From IMG/VR virus record IMGVR_UViG_3300010430_000025, positions 1 to 64,000 of that record: a stretch of DNA of 64,000 nt; one strand, written 5' to 3'. This DNA comes from a virus. Shown in pieces: positions 15,303 to 25,600 of this stretch. The first letter of the stretch is position 1. Each line of letters starts with the position of its first letter. Made by a program: the position numbers and the translations under genes. Below the pieces are notes generated by a model that was not told the origin of the DNA, made no database searches, and worked only from the letters and a program-made list of their open reading frames with translations.

Positions 15303-16673
15303 ATGGCAACTTCAACAGGACTCAATAGTAAATCTCTATATAATAATATAGATTATTTGAGATTACAGAAACCTTCAAAAGCAAGGAACGCTTACAAGGA
15401 CTTGCTTACCAACTATGACAGGATTACCATGTTTATAAACATGATGAACCCTGCGGGAAGTATTAGAGAGGACAACTTTAAATACGACTTTTTTACTTCG
15501 ACTGGTTTATATACCCCGCTTTATGCAAGCTCTAATTCAACGTTACTTCCAAACAAAAACTTAGAAGTAAATGTTGCGTTACCAGCAGGTGTTACCGACT
15601 TACGGGAAACAATAAGGGAAACCAATATCCTTTCAGACGGAAACAACAAGCAAGGGCGAGTAGTAAAAGTAAATACTACGTCTGTAGAGTTAGAAATTAG
15701 TGGGGCTACTACCTCGTGGGATGCCGCTACTGATTTTACCTCTAATACTTCTGTTACAATAGAGGGTAATGCTCAACCCTTTATTTCTGGTGGTATATCT
15801 TCTTTACATACTATTCCAACAGAAGACTTTAACTACCACCAAATTTCAAGAGACGGGCATCAATTTGGTCGTAACGAAATAATACAGCCTACGTGGGCTA
15901 CTTATGGTGAAAAAACATGGCAAAATTATGATATAACCAGAGCGGCTTATCGTGTTTTTAAAGACATTGCAAGAACAGACTATTATGGACAAAGGTCTTT
16001 AACAGGTTCTGGCTCTAACAGGGTTTACAGAAGTAGAGGAATAAGAGAATCTATTATACAAAGAAACCCTGAGTTATACTTCCCATTAAGTTCTGTTTTA
16101 AACGAAACAAAACTAAGAGAAATGATAACTAAGTACCGTGCACTTACAGGTGGTGTTGTAACAGAGCTTATATGCTGCACAGGAAGTTACCAGCTTGCCA
16201 ATATTCAGAGTTTCATGTCTCAATATATCGTTACTGCGGGTAATACAAATACTTTTGGCGGAATGGATGTATCAGGACTGAATATAGTAATGTACAATTT
16301 CTGCGGTATAAAAATCATGTTTGAGATTGCAGGAATATTTGACGACCCTATAAAAGGTCAAATAAGCCAAATCACACAAGAGCCAAAAGAAAGTGGTAAC
16401 ATGTTTTTCTTCACAAATAAAAAAGTTGAGAAAGTAAACGGACTTGCTCCATCGATTACTATTAAACATGCGGGACCAAAAGAAATACAAGCAACCTTCT
16501 TACGTGGTATGGTAGAAAAAGAACTTTTAGAGGGACACGACCTTTCAGGGATAACCTTAGAAGGCGGAATGCCAGTAACAAGTTTAACTGACGGAGCTAC
16601 TTTTGGAGTGTATTCTACTCGCTCTTTAGAGATTGACCCTAAATACATGATGCTTGCAGAATACATTAACTAA
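15303..16673 (+). CDS. Major capsid protein (putative)
   Basis: The 456-residue protein begins MATSTGLNSKSLYNNIDYLR and has the mixed alpha/beta composition of HK97-fold coat proteins. It follows the scaffold after 14 bp and is preceded by the strongest promoter of the virion block. The region from about 240 to 300 (SRGIRESIIQRNPELYFPLS...) would fit the spine or P-domain. Identity is by order and size. Confidence 0.7.
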   Translation: MATSTGLNSKSLYNNIDYLRLQKPSKARNAYKDLLTNYDRITMFINMMNPAGSIREDNFKYDFFTSTGLYTPLYASSNSTLLPNKNLEVNVALPAGVTDLRETIRETNILSDGNNKQGRVVKVNTTSVELEISGATTSWDAATDFTSNTSVTIEGNAQPFISGGISSLHTIPTEDFNYHQISRDGHQFGRNEIIQPTWATYGEKTWQNYDITRAAYRVFKDIARTDYYGQRSLTGSGSNRVYRSRGIRESIIQRNPELYFPLSSVLNETKLREMITKYRALTGGVVTELICCTGSYQLANIQSFMSQYIVTAGNTNTFGGMDVSGLNIVMYNFCGIKIMFEIAGIFDDPIKGQISQITQEPKESGNMFFFTNKKVEKVNGLAPSITIKHAGPKEIQATFLRGMVEKELLEGHDLSGITLEGGMPVTSLTDGATFGVYSTRSLEIDPKYMMLAEYIN

Positions 16674-16694
16674 CCCTTTAATAATAATAATAAA

Positions 16695-17993
16695 ATGACA
16701 TATACACCAGTTAGTCAAGAGTTTGATATAAAAAACACTATAGCAGGAACCGATGCTTATTATAAGGATGGTCGCCTTTCTATACTTGACACAGAAAATG
16801 GATTTCCTCAAATATGGACAAAGGGGATAACCAACGCCCCTTATTTTACCAAAAGTTTGCAGGAAATTTTACAAGCTCGCACATATACGTTTGTAGCGGC
16901 AGTTAATACAGTTTATTCTGTGGACATTTCTCAAACCATAAAAAAAGACGGCAGTAGAACCACCAAAAAAATATCTTTTGATAGTACGGGCACATCTGCT
17001 ACTAACGCTGTTATTTTAGCGGGGCTTATTGCTTCTGCTAATAATTTAGGGTTAGAAATAACTGCGGCAGGTGCTTCGGCTACCTCCTTTACTGTTACTG
17101 CTAAAACAGGTTATGCTACTTTCTATGAAAGCGGCTTGACAAATTTAACAGTAGCAAGCGCACAAACAACGTATGCCCCAAGTGGTACTGCTAGTGCGGC
17201 TATAACAACTGTTATTGCCCCTGCAAGTACTGCGGCTGATAGGATTAGCGGAACTAATGTTGTTACTGTAGAAACTGCTGCTGCACATTTACTTCGCCCA
17301 GGCGATTATGTTCAGATAGCTACAACTACTGGTTTTTTAATGACTTATACCGATAATGTCCCCTTGTCTAATAATACTGATTTTGGAAAAACGTTTTCGG
17401 GAGCAATAGGAGGTAAATTCAGAGTAGCTACCGTTCCTACATCAACTACTTTTACACTTGATGGAGTAACAGGGAATGGCGGCACAAACACAGGAGCCTG
17501 TACTATTAACACTATCAATGTAGCGTTTTTAACTACTTTAGGTTCTGAAACTATAGCAACAGGTAAAACATTAAATGTTGTAGATGTAGCTACTATGACT
17601 GTAGCCTCTGTATCAAGTAATGACACGGTTGGAACAGCAGGAACAAGCGGTTCTTTTAGAGTAGGTGTTGGTGGAACAGGAACACGATTCTTAATCGAAG
17701 GTATAAACACTAACGGTTCTTTGAATAGTGGAACAATAACAATAACTGAGGTAGCTCAAAACTCAAGATTTACTTACAACGATTTAACTAATCTTATAGG
17801 GCAACCTTCTGCTATAAGCGGAGACACTTATTCTACTATTAGTTTTACTTATAGTGAGTCTGACGGTAATTTTGTTGGGAGCAACGGGGGTATGGGTAAA
17901 TTTGTTTCGCTTTATGTGAACGAAAGCCAAACAGCCTCTTCTTTGTTTATGTTCAATCTTTATAAGGCTCTGGAATCAGGCAACGTTCGATAG
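16695..17993 (+). CDS. Second capsid-operon structural protein with FCCH-like segment
   Basis: The 432-residue, Thr/Ala/Gly-rich beta protein is co-transcribed with the capsid gene and closed by a terminator at 18007. Residues about 180-275 (NVVTVETAAAHLLRPGDYVQ ... TTFTLDGVTGNGG) match the FCCH-like beta module seen in four other proteins here. It could be an auxiliary or decoration capsid protein or an abundant tail protein. Its position suggests high expression. Confidence 0.6.
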   Translation: MTYTPVSQEFDIKNTIAGTDAYYKDGRLSILDTENGFPQIWTKGITNAPYFTKSLQEILQARTYTFVAAVNTVYSVDISQTIKKDGSRTTKKISFDSTGTSATNAVILAGLIASANNLGLEITAAGASATSFTVTAKTGYATFYESGLTNLTVASAQTTYAPSGTASAAITTVIAPASTAADRISGTNVVTVETAAAHLLRPGDYVQIATTTGFLMTYTDNVPLSNNTDFGKTFSGAIGGKFRVATVPTSTTFTLDGVTGNGGTNTGACTINTINVAFLTTLGSETIATGKTLNVVDVATMTVASVSSNDTVGTAGTSGSFRVGVGGTGTRFLIEGINTNGSLNSGTITITEVAQNSRFTYNDLTNLIGQPSAISGDTYSTISFTYSESDGNFVGSNGGMGKFVSLYVNESQTASSLFMFNLYKALESGNVR

Positions 17994-18006
17994 TTATATT
18001 TTTTTT

Positions 18007-18031
18007 AAAAGGGGTTTATAGCCCCTTTTTA
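18007..18031 (+). terminator. Terminator after capsid operon
   Basis: AAAAGGGG (18007-18014) pairs with CCCCTTTT (18022-18029) around loop TTTATAG, with a T-run. Confidence 0.85.
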
Positions 18032-18065
18032 TACAATCCATAAAACAAAATAATTTTTTAAAAAA

Positions 18066-19097
18066 ATGACAAAAACAGAATTAAATTCTTTTGTATCATT
18101 ATACAATAATTGGGAAGGCAAAAAGGGAGTTCAAAGGGTTTTAATACACACTTTGAATGAGATTGGAGCTAATTTAAGTGCTGACTACAAGCTAACCTTA
18201 CAAAACGAAAAAGGGCAAACAACTTTCAACAACAATATTACTATGTTGTATAACCCAGACAGGGTTGTTATTGGAGAGAATAAAGAACAAACACTGTCTA
18301 TATTTATACGCAAAGGTGCACCATTGGTAAAAACCATAGACTTTGATACAGATGAAGGGAAAGCGTTTTGGCTTGCGCTAATAATGCATCCTATGGTAAG
18401 GGCTAAAGGCGAAAAAGAGCTAAACAAAAAATCAACGTTATCGTTTGAGGCGGAAGTTCCTGCTGAAACAGCTACAAAAAACGTTAAGCTAATTAAAGAA
18501 AAAAATGCTTTTTCTATTACTTTATTTTCATACCCTGAAAAGGATTTGCAAAATTTAGCATTCTATCTTAAAAAATCTCCCTTTTCAGCCCCTAATATTT
18601 ACATGAATAGAGAAGAGCTTTTAAGCGCATTAATAGGTGTTGATTATCAAGGGTGGGCAATGACAGACTTAGAAAACTATAAAAAATTCCACACCTCTTC
18701 TGACACAAAAGAAAGAGCGGCATTAGTGCTTTTACAAAAAGGAATGGCTTATGGATTTATTACTATAAAAAGTGGGTTATATGAGTTTGACGGCTCTGAC
18801 ACTATTGGAAGTAGCGAAAGCGAAAGCGTACAGTTTATCCTAAGCGAGGATAACGTTTATTTAAGGTTAAGCCAAAAAGTGGCGTATATTGAAAATAGAA
18901 TGGATGGAGAACCCTTATCTAAAGACGATATTTTAAGTAAACTAAAGGAATTAAATATAACGGATGAAAAACTAATTTCTAAAGTAAGAGAACGAAAAGA
19001 AAAAGGAATGACCGCAGCCGCCATTTCAAAAGAGCTAAAAGAAAACCCTATAGCGGTTAGTCAAATTTACAAAGAACTACGAAATGAAGGAAGCTGA
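18066..19097 (+). CDS. Hypothetical protein with C-terminal HTH-like tail, upstream of terminase
   Basis: The 343-residue protein is hydrophilic. The last 40 residues (LISKVRERKEKGMTAAAISK, followed by ELKENPIAVSQIYKEL) look like a DNA-binding helix-turn-helix. It overlaps the next small gene by 14 bp, which in turn overlaps TerL by 1 bp. A packaging-recognition role, as in terminase small subunits, is possible but unproven; its size is larger than usual for TerS. Confidence 0.5.
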   Translation: MTKTELNSFVSLYNNWEGKKGVQRVLIHTLNEIGANLSADYKLTLQNEKGQTTFNNNITMLYNPDRVVIGENKEQTLSIFIRKGAPLVKTIDFDTDEGKAFWLALIMHPMVRAKGEKELNKKSTLSFEAEVPAETATKNVKLIKEKNAFSITLFSYPEKDLQNLAFYLKKSPFSAPNIYMNREELLSALIGVDYQGWAMTDLENYKKFHTSSDTKERAALVLLQKGMAYGFITIKSGLYEFDGSDTIGSSESESVQFILSEDNVYLRLSQKVAYIENRMDGEPLSKDDILSKLKELNITDEKLISKVRERKEKGMTAAAISKELKENPIAVSQIYKELRNEGS

Positions 19098-19395
19098 AAA
19101 ACTTAAAGATTTTTCTATAGGTGATTTAAAAGAAGATTACATTAATTCATTAATTCGATGCGTAAAAAGGTTTACAAAAGAATTAAATGAGGAGATGGAT
19201 AATGATGCTTCATTAATCACTTGTGAAGATAAAAGGTTTGAACGCATAAGAGCATTAGTAAATGATAGCAACAAAACAATAGAAATGTTGGGGGCTATTG
19301 ACAAATCTTTAACTGGCGGGGAGGAGGGGAAACATATAACTACCCGTAACGGTAAAAGAATCCGTACCGCAGATACAGAAAAAGTCCATATATAA
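19084..19395 (+). CDS. Hypothetical protein, possible terminase small subunit
   Basis: A 103-residue helical charged protein (MKEAEKLKDFSIGDLKEDYI...). Its stop overlaps the ATG of the terminase large subunit (TAATG), a common TerS-TerL arrangement. It has no obvious HTH of its own, while the upstream gene has one, so either could be the DNA-recognition subunit. Confidence 0.45.
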   Translation: MKEAEKLKDFSIGDLKEDYINSLIRCVKRFTKELNEEMDNDASLITCEDKRFERIRALVNDSNKTIEMLGAIDKSLTGGEEGKHITTRNGKRIRTADTEKVHI

Positions 19396-21218
19396 TGTTG
19401 TTAAATAGGAAAAAAAACGGGGGGTATGAGTATGTTCCGCCCCCTAAGTTTTTTAAAACCACCTTAGAGGCTCAACGCTTTTACATGAAAGAGAAAGAAG
19501 CGTGGATAGAAGGATTTGAAGACCTTTGCGGCAGACATTATAGATTCTTAACGCAGGGTATAGTAGAAAGCGGTAGGGGGGGCTTTAAAAGACCTTCATA
19601 CAGGTTTGACGACAGGGCTGTATTTGAAGAAATAACAAAAGGGCTGAATAACTGTGAAGACCTGCTTGTATATTCAGGTAGGGGGGTGGGGAAATCATTA
19701 TGGCAATCAGATGCTGTTGGGTATAATTCTAACGTATTCCCGGGCTGTACACAAATAATAACGGCTTGTGATTTAGACCGTATAACAAAATTTTTTAACA
19801 ATAAAATAGACGGAAACTTTAAACATGTTGACAAGCATATATCGCCAACACTAAGGGGGTATAGCAATGCAAAAGGTTATCCCGAAAGAGAATATACTTA
19901 TAATATAATTAACAATTTCGGAGAAGAGGATTTAGCGCACTCTAAAGTTTTTGGTCGACAAACCAGTCTTTCCTCAAAAGATGTTACAAATATTTCTGGT
20001 TCTCGTGGTATTTTAATTGCGGTAGACGAGCCGTTTCTACATCCTTATTTAAAAGAATTAATAGCTACATGCGTTGAGGTTTTAACAGAAAATAAAGAGC
20101 GTATAGGAAGTATGTTCATGGCTGGCACACTAGAGCATGATAGCCCTCAATCGTGTATAGAGCAGCTAAAGTTTTTATTAGAACACAAAGAAAAGCTAAA
20201 CATAAGAGATTTATTTCTGCCGTTTTATCATGGGGGAGCATTAAGAGACGACGGAACCTCAGACCATAAAAAACTAATAGATGAATGGGAAAAGAAGTGT
20301 GAGGAATACGAAAAGATGGAGGATAAAACATTTTTATATAACTATAAGAAAAATAATCCCCTTACCGAAGAAGACGTTTTAACCTTATCTATGGAGGGAG
20401 CGTTGCCAGCAGAGGTGTACGCAAATATTGAAGAGCAAAAAAAAATAATCTTAAATACAAAGCCGCCTATTGACAGGGTAAGGGTAGGCAAAGAAGGGTT
20501 TAGTTTAAGCTCATCAGGAAAAATATTATTGTATGAAAAACCAAAAGAGGGAATTAAGTATATAGCTGGTACAGACCCTATTCAAGCGGAAAACACCGCA
20601 AGCAAAGAGGGTTCTCAATTAGTAACAATAATATATAATACTTTTACTAATACACCTGCTGCTCTTTATGCAGAAAGAACACCTTATTCGGATATTTTAG
20701 CTAATAACGTTATAAACCTTTGCGACCATTACAATAAGGCGGTTAATATGATAGAGGCTAATGCGGGGCATATACTAATAGGTAAAATAAAGGAGTTAAA
20801 TAGGAGGGATTTGTTAGCAAAGCAACCTAAAAGAACAGGTTTAGCGGTGAAAGCAACATCTAAAGTACCCATATATGGTGTTCGTATAACGGGAAGTACG
20901 CAAGCGCAAGAACTTGCTCACGAACTGCTAATAAAAGAGATGCTAAATAACTCAGGGAATATATGGCACTTAGATATATTAAACGACTTTGCAAATTATT
21001 TAGCAGGGAACTCTGATTATGTGGACGCTTATAAAACACTTCTTATTTATAAAAAAGAGATAGAACTCCGTTCTGCGGTAATGAAAAAAATTAACACAGA
21101 ATATAAATATGTTCCTCTAACCAAGATAGACCATACAGGAAGAAGGGTTAGAACGCTTGTTAAATTTCCTGTGCAAAAAGAAGAAGTTATAAAAAATAGA
21201 CGTGATGAAGAAAGTTAG
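19395..21218 (+). CDS. terL: Terminase large subunit (TerL)
   Basis: The 607-residue DNA-packaging motor has an ATPase domain followed by a nuclease domain. Walker A is SGRGVGKS (94-101), Walker B is ILIAVDE (206-212), and the coupling motif is AGTLEHDS (about 243-250). Nuclease acidic residues are likely D394 (AGTDPI), E454 (MIEANAG) and D541 or D544 (NSDYVDA). It should dock on the portal and cut concatemeric DNA. In many phages it precedes portal and capsid; here it follows them. Confidence 0.93.
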   Translation: MLLNRKKNGGYEYVPPPKFFKTTLEAQRFYMKEKEAWIEGFEDLCGRHYRFLTQGIVESGRGGFKRPSYRFDDRAVFEEITKGLNNCEDLLVYSGRGVGKSLWQSDAVGYNSNVFPGCTQIITACDLDRITKFFNNKIDGNFKHVDKHISPTLRGYSNAKGYPEREYTYNIINNFGEEDLAHSKVFGRQTSLSSKDVTNISGSRGILIAVDEPFLHPYLKELIATCVEVLTENKERIGSMFMAGTLEHDSPQSCIEQLKFLLEHKEKLNIRDLFLPFYHGGALRDDGTSDHKKLIDEWEKKCEEYEKMEDKTFLYNYKKNNPLTEEDVLTLSMEGALPAEVYANIEEQKKIILNTKPPIDRVRVGKEGFSLSSSGKILLYEKPKEGIKYIAGTDPIQAENTASKEGSQLVTIIYNTFTNTPAALYAERTPYSDILANNVINLCDHYNKAVNMIEANAGHILIGKIKELNRRDLLAKQPKRTGLAVKATSKVPIYGVRITGSTQAQELAHELLIKEMLNNSGNIWHLDILNDFANYLAGNSDYVDAYKTLLIYKKEIELRSAVMKKINTEYKYVPLTKIDHTGRRVRTLVKFPVQKEEVIKNRRDEES

Positions 21219-21495
21219 ATTTATAGCTAATAGGCAATATATAGAAGAAAAAATTGACTGCATATACCCTTTAATGAAATTGGTAAAAGGATATAGTTAT
21301 ATAGCAAATAAAGTTAACGCTCGATTAAAAAAAGAAGGAAGTACAAAAAAAACAACTACAGATGAAGTTTATAGGTGTATAAATAAGAAACACTTAGTTG
21401 ACGAGTATATACCCTTAATAATAATTGAAGAAACATTTTTATTTTTTAAACAAATAAAAAAGGCTATCCCCACCGAAGCATTAGACAAAGGATAA
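21205..21495 (+). CDS. Hypothetical protein after terminase
   Basis: ATG 21205 (MKKVRFIANRQYIEEKIDC...) overlaps the end of TerL by 14 bp; a GTG one codon earlier is also possible. The 96-residue, Lys-rich helical protein contains TDEVYRCINKK and may bind nucleic acid. Function unknown. Confidence 0.5.
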   Translation: MKKVRFIANRQYIEEKIDCIYPLMKLVKGYSYIANKVNARLKKEGSTKKTTTDEVYRCINKKHLVDEYIPLIIIEETFLFFKQIKKAIPTEALDKG

Positions 21496-21501
21496 TAATG
21501 C

Positions 21502-21509
21502 TATATTTG
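21502..21509 (+). promoter_or_regulatory. TAnnTTTG box before connector gene
   Basis: TATATTTG lies 25 nt before ATG 21535, leaving a short A-rich leader. Confidence 0.45.
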
Positions 21510-21534
21510 TGTATAAAGAAAATAAAGATTAAAA

Positions 21535-22578
21535 ATGTTGACAGGAGCCGACTTAGCAAAGTATCTTAACCTTAGACTTGATAAAGACTATAGCGGTTAC
21601 TTTAACCCTTCTAAACTAAACGCTGCTATAAGGGCGGGTTTTTATAAGATTGTAGAGAGAAAATACCAAGAGCTTAGTTCTCAAAAAACATACGATGAAT
21701 TAACGGGATTTATAAAGACTAATGTTGCAATAGACCTTTTTAATTCGCTGTTATTTATAGACCCCTTGCAGATTATAAATGTAACGGGAAGTTCCCCTGC
21801 TACAATAACCACTTTAAACGCACACAGGCTTGTTAACGGGCAATCTGTTACTATATCTGGTGTTGATGGCATAACAGGCGTTAACGGAACTTTTGTAGCC
21901 ACAGTAACAGGTGCTAATACGTTTACTATACCCCCAGCTACCACAGGGACATATACGGCAAATACAGGTAGTATTGTTCCATCAAACGGATTGTCGGATT
22001 ACCTACACCACCTAACTTCTTTTTCATATATATTAGGGCAAGATATTAACATATCATCTGTAACGGCAGGGACTAATACTATAGTAGCGACTTCTCAGCC
22101 TCACAATTTAAGAACAAAAGATAGTGTTTTTATAGAAAATGTTGTCGGTATAACAGGCATTAATCAGGAGCATACTAATATTACTGTGCTAAACAAAACA
22201 AAGTTTTCTATAGGGACGACAACAGGGACATATACTTCTGGCGGAACGGTAAATTTAGTAAATAATAACTCTACAAAACTAAGGAGAAGCAATGCAAAGG
22301 GATATTATGCTACTGAGCCTACAAATATATTTCCTACCCACGAAATGACTAATGGTACAATAGTTTTTTCACCAACTGCGAGTAAAGTAACATTAGATTA
22401 TATTACTAAACTACCTGTAGAGATAGATGTTAATGATGATGTTATTGACTTAGAAATAACCTATAACCCGAAATTTCTTTACTACTTAATAGATAATGTA
22501 GTATTTGATTTAAGTGGAGATAATAGAGACAGCCAATTAAGGGCAACAACATCACAAGATGTTGCTATGAACCCATAA
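21535..22578 (+). CDS. Head-tail connector/adaptor-like protein with two FCCH-like modules
   Basis: The N-terminal 70 residues (ADLAKYLNLRLDKDYSGYFN ... KIVERKYQELSSQKTYDELT) and the C-terminal 60 residues are typical of gp4- or adaptor-like connectors. The middle holds two inserted beta modules: SSPATITTLNAHRLVNGQSV at about 82-145 and TNTIVATSQPHNLRTKDSVF at about 180-245. Both follow the HGL...GD.V.I pattern. It sits between TerL and the giant stabilization-like gene, which supports a neck role. Confidence 0.6.
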   Translation: MLTGADLAKYLNLRLDKDYSGYFNPSKLNAAIRAGFYKIVERKYQELSSQKTYDELTGFIKTNVAIDLFNSLLFIDPLQIINVTGSSPATITTLNAHRLVNGQSVTISGVDGITGVNGTFVATVTGANTFTIPPATTGTYTANTGSIVPSNGLSDYLHHLTSFSYILGQDINISSVTAGTNTIVATSQPHNLRTKDSVFIENVVGITGINQEHTNITVLNKTKFSIGTTTGTYTSGGTVNLVNNNSTKLRRSNAKGYYATEPTNIFPTHEMTNGTIVFSPTASKVTLDYITKLPVEIDVNDDVIDLEITYNPKFLYYLIDNVVFDLSGDNRDSQLRATTSQDVAMNP

Positions 22579-22621
22579 GCTGTTGTAATGTCAAAATAAT
22601 AATTCTTTTCTTTTAATTAGT

Positions 22622-22629
22622 TACCTTTG
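22622..22629 (+). promoter_or_regulatory. TAnnTTTG box before stabilization-like gene
   Basis: TACCTTTG ends 3 nt before GTG 22633. Confidence 0.55.
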
Positions 22630-22632
22630 ATT

Positions 22633-25600
22633 GTGGCTTTTGAAGAAAAAATAACGCCCCGAGGGGGCATGGACAGCGAAACTGATTTAACAGACATCAG
22701 CAACGGTAACTATTTGCCCACAGCTTATAATATTAGGCATAAAACAACTGACGGCAACTCAACTAATCCCCCTCAAAACATATTAGGAAACGAGTATGTA
22801 TATACTGGAGGTTCTGTTACACGGCAAAATAAAAGAGTAGCTATAGCTATAAACGCTATTGCTGCTGGAACAGGAACTATAGTTTTTAAATCTTCGGGAA
22901 ACGGAACTGCTATAACAACCACGTCTTTTACAATACCTATTAATGATGTAGAAACAGCTATAGATAATGCCGTTTCGGCTGCTAATACTGCACTAACCTC
23001 TTATGGAGGTGTTACTGAAATAGCCTCAGAAAGAATTGTTAATAGCAACACCTCTGCTTCTTATGTTATAGAGATGGGGGGGCTATCACAGAACAATCAA
23101 GGGATAGACTGGCAGGTATCGGTTACGGGAAGTCAAACATTTTTATTCACTACGCAAGAAGCTATCCCAGAGGGATTGGCAGGAGACCTTATAAAAACAG
23201 CACATTTAGTATTAAACAATAATAATTTTCAGTATTGGACAACGCAACAGCTTTTACCTGAAACTAGACAGGTAGTGGAGGCTTCTAACGCTTCTCCTAT
23301 ACGGATAACAGAAGATACAGCACACGGGCTTAGTGTTGGCGACTTAGTAAATATTAGTGGTGTTAAAAGAAATACTAATGCAAATGGGTTATGGTTTGTT
23401 TCCTCAGTAGCGGATAATTTCACTTACGACTTAGCAGGGAGTGCGAGTTCGGGGACAACTGCTAGTATAGGAATATCAAGCGGTACACAATACCTATCAA
23501 CAGGAGAAATATTAATAACTACTAGCGGAGCGCATTCTATTAGTAATGGAGCGACTGTTTTTATAACAGGTTCTGATGCTAGTGCAAATGGAGAATGGGA
23601 AGCGTTAGTAATATCTACTACAACTTTAGTATTAAAAAGCAGTACTTACACGGGTAATTTTGGCGCAGGAGGAACGATAGTTCAAATAGCTAACGCTACT
23701 CATAACCCTGTTGGATTAGGAGAGATAGGAGTAGTTACTGTAGATTCTAATGACCTGCATACATATACAAGGCTAATTAGAAGTACTGAGTTTAATTTTA
23801 GAACTAAAAAACAACAAGATATTCGTGGGCAATTTTATAATGACACCTACGCCATTTACTGGGATGATGATTTTAATACAGGAAGGGTATTTTACTATGA
23901 CTATGTCGCCGCTAATGGCTTTGTAACTGACGGGGCAATAAATTATATTGATACCAACGGTAGATACACCTATGGAGACATATCTACAGGTTTAAACTTA
24001 ATATTAGTGCCTGACACCGTTGATATTGCTTTTGAAGGGCAATTACAAAGCGGGGGCGCATTAACAGCAGGAAATAAAAGGTATGCGGTAAGCCTAGTAA
24101 CAAGTTCTTTAGAGGGGACAGCCTTTTCTAAGCTATCACCCCCTATACCAGTTTATTCGGCTAATACTAATAACCCTACTAATATTCTAGGAAACGAAGC
24201 AGGGGAAGGTACATCAAAAGCAAACCAAATAAGGATAAGCGGTATAGACCCCGACGTATTTCCTTTTGTTCAAGTAGCGGTAGTAGATTATAGCGGTGGC
24301 TCTTTTTCAGGAACAATAATAGACAGGTATGAAGTGCCTGTAGGGGGTGAGTTGGTGGTAACACATTTTGGGAATGAATCTACCGCCCAAGACTTAGACC
24401 TTACTTTACTAAACCAAATTACAGCAGATATACAGTCTGCTAAAAACATAGAGATATTAGAAAATAGGCTTATAAGGAGTAATATTACCGCAACAGCAGA
24501 ATATGATTTAAGTGAGTGGGCACAGAATTCGAGTTATAGGCTAAAAAGAGGCTCTATGACCTCCGTAGGGAGTGGAGAAGCACCTGTATTTGGAGAGTAC
24601 CAAGACCCTTCCAATGTGTTTAATTTTACATCGGCTATGCTTAATGAAACCTATAGAATGGGTATTCAATTAGAAGATAGAGATACAGGGGTATGGACAA
24701 GAGTTTATCATGTGGGTGATTTTAAATTTGATACTTCTGCAATAGGAGGCAGAAAGCTAGAAACACTAACGGATTATAATTTAACTAATACTCCAACGCC
24801 ACCAGCAGATGCTACTGAAACATATTATTTTTATTTAACCTTAGAAGGGTTTGATTGGGATTATGTACTGCCTAACGGTAAAACGATAAGGGAACAATAT
24901 AAAAGCAGGAGGTTTAGTAGGGCTGAAATTAACACAAGAACTATTTTGCAGACGGGCATAGTTTGTCCAAAGTCTGACAAAGACCCTCTTGTGTTTTTTG
25001 GACCCGCATTAAACTCTTGTGTATTAAGTTCTACCACAGCCGTAACCTCGCCTAGTTTCCCTTACGCTCTGGGGGCGACAGATACAAGAAGGCAGTCAGG
25101 GGTGTTGTTTTCTCCAGATTATATCTTAGGAAGTGTTCAGCCAGAATACGTGAGTGGAGACGAGCTTTATACTTTTGGGCAGCCTCTTTTTCAAAGAATA
25201 AAAGACACAGGGACAGGCGCAGGGACAAGACCTACCGCTGGATATTCAACAATGACAGAGCTTTATGGGGCTGTTGGCACTTCTTTTGACACACATGATT
25301 TAGACGGAATTACCCCTATTACGAGTGATGAAACAGTTGTTATTTCGGGAGTAACAATAGAGGGGCTTGCTTTTTTAAACGGACTGAATACCCCCACTTT
25401 TAATAGAGTTCCGTCAGGGCTTGCTTTTGCCATTAACACCACCTTCATAACTGATACAGCGGGGTTGATGGCTAGTGATTATGCTGTTTATTATTATCAA
25501 TATTACCGTGCTTCATCTAACCAATATGGAAGCCCTGAAAATAATCAATGGATAGATTTAAGTGCTATTTACGAAATAACAAACGATACTTCTAGCTCTA

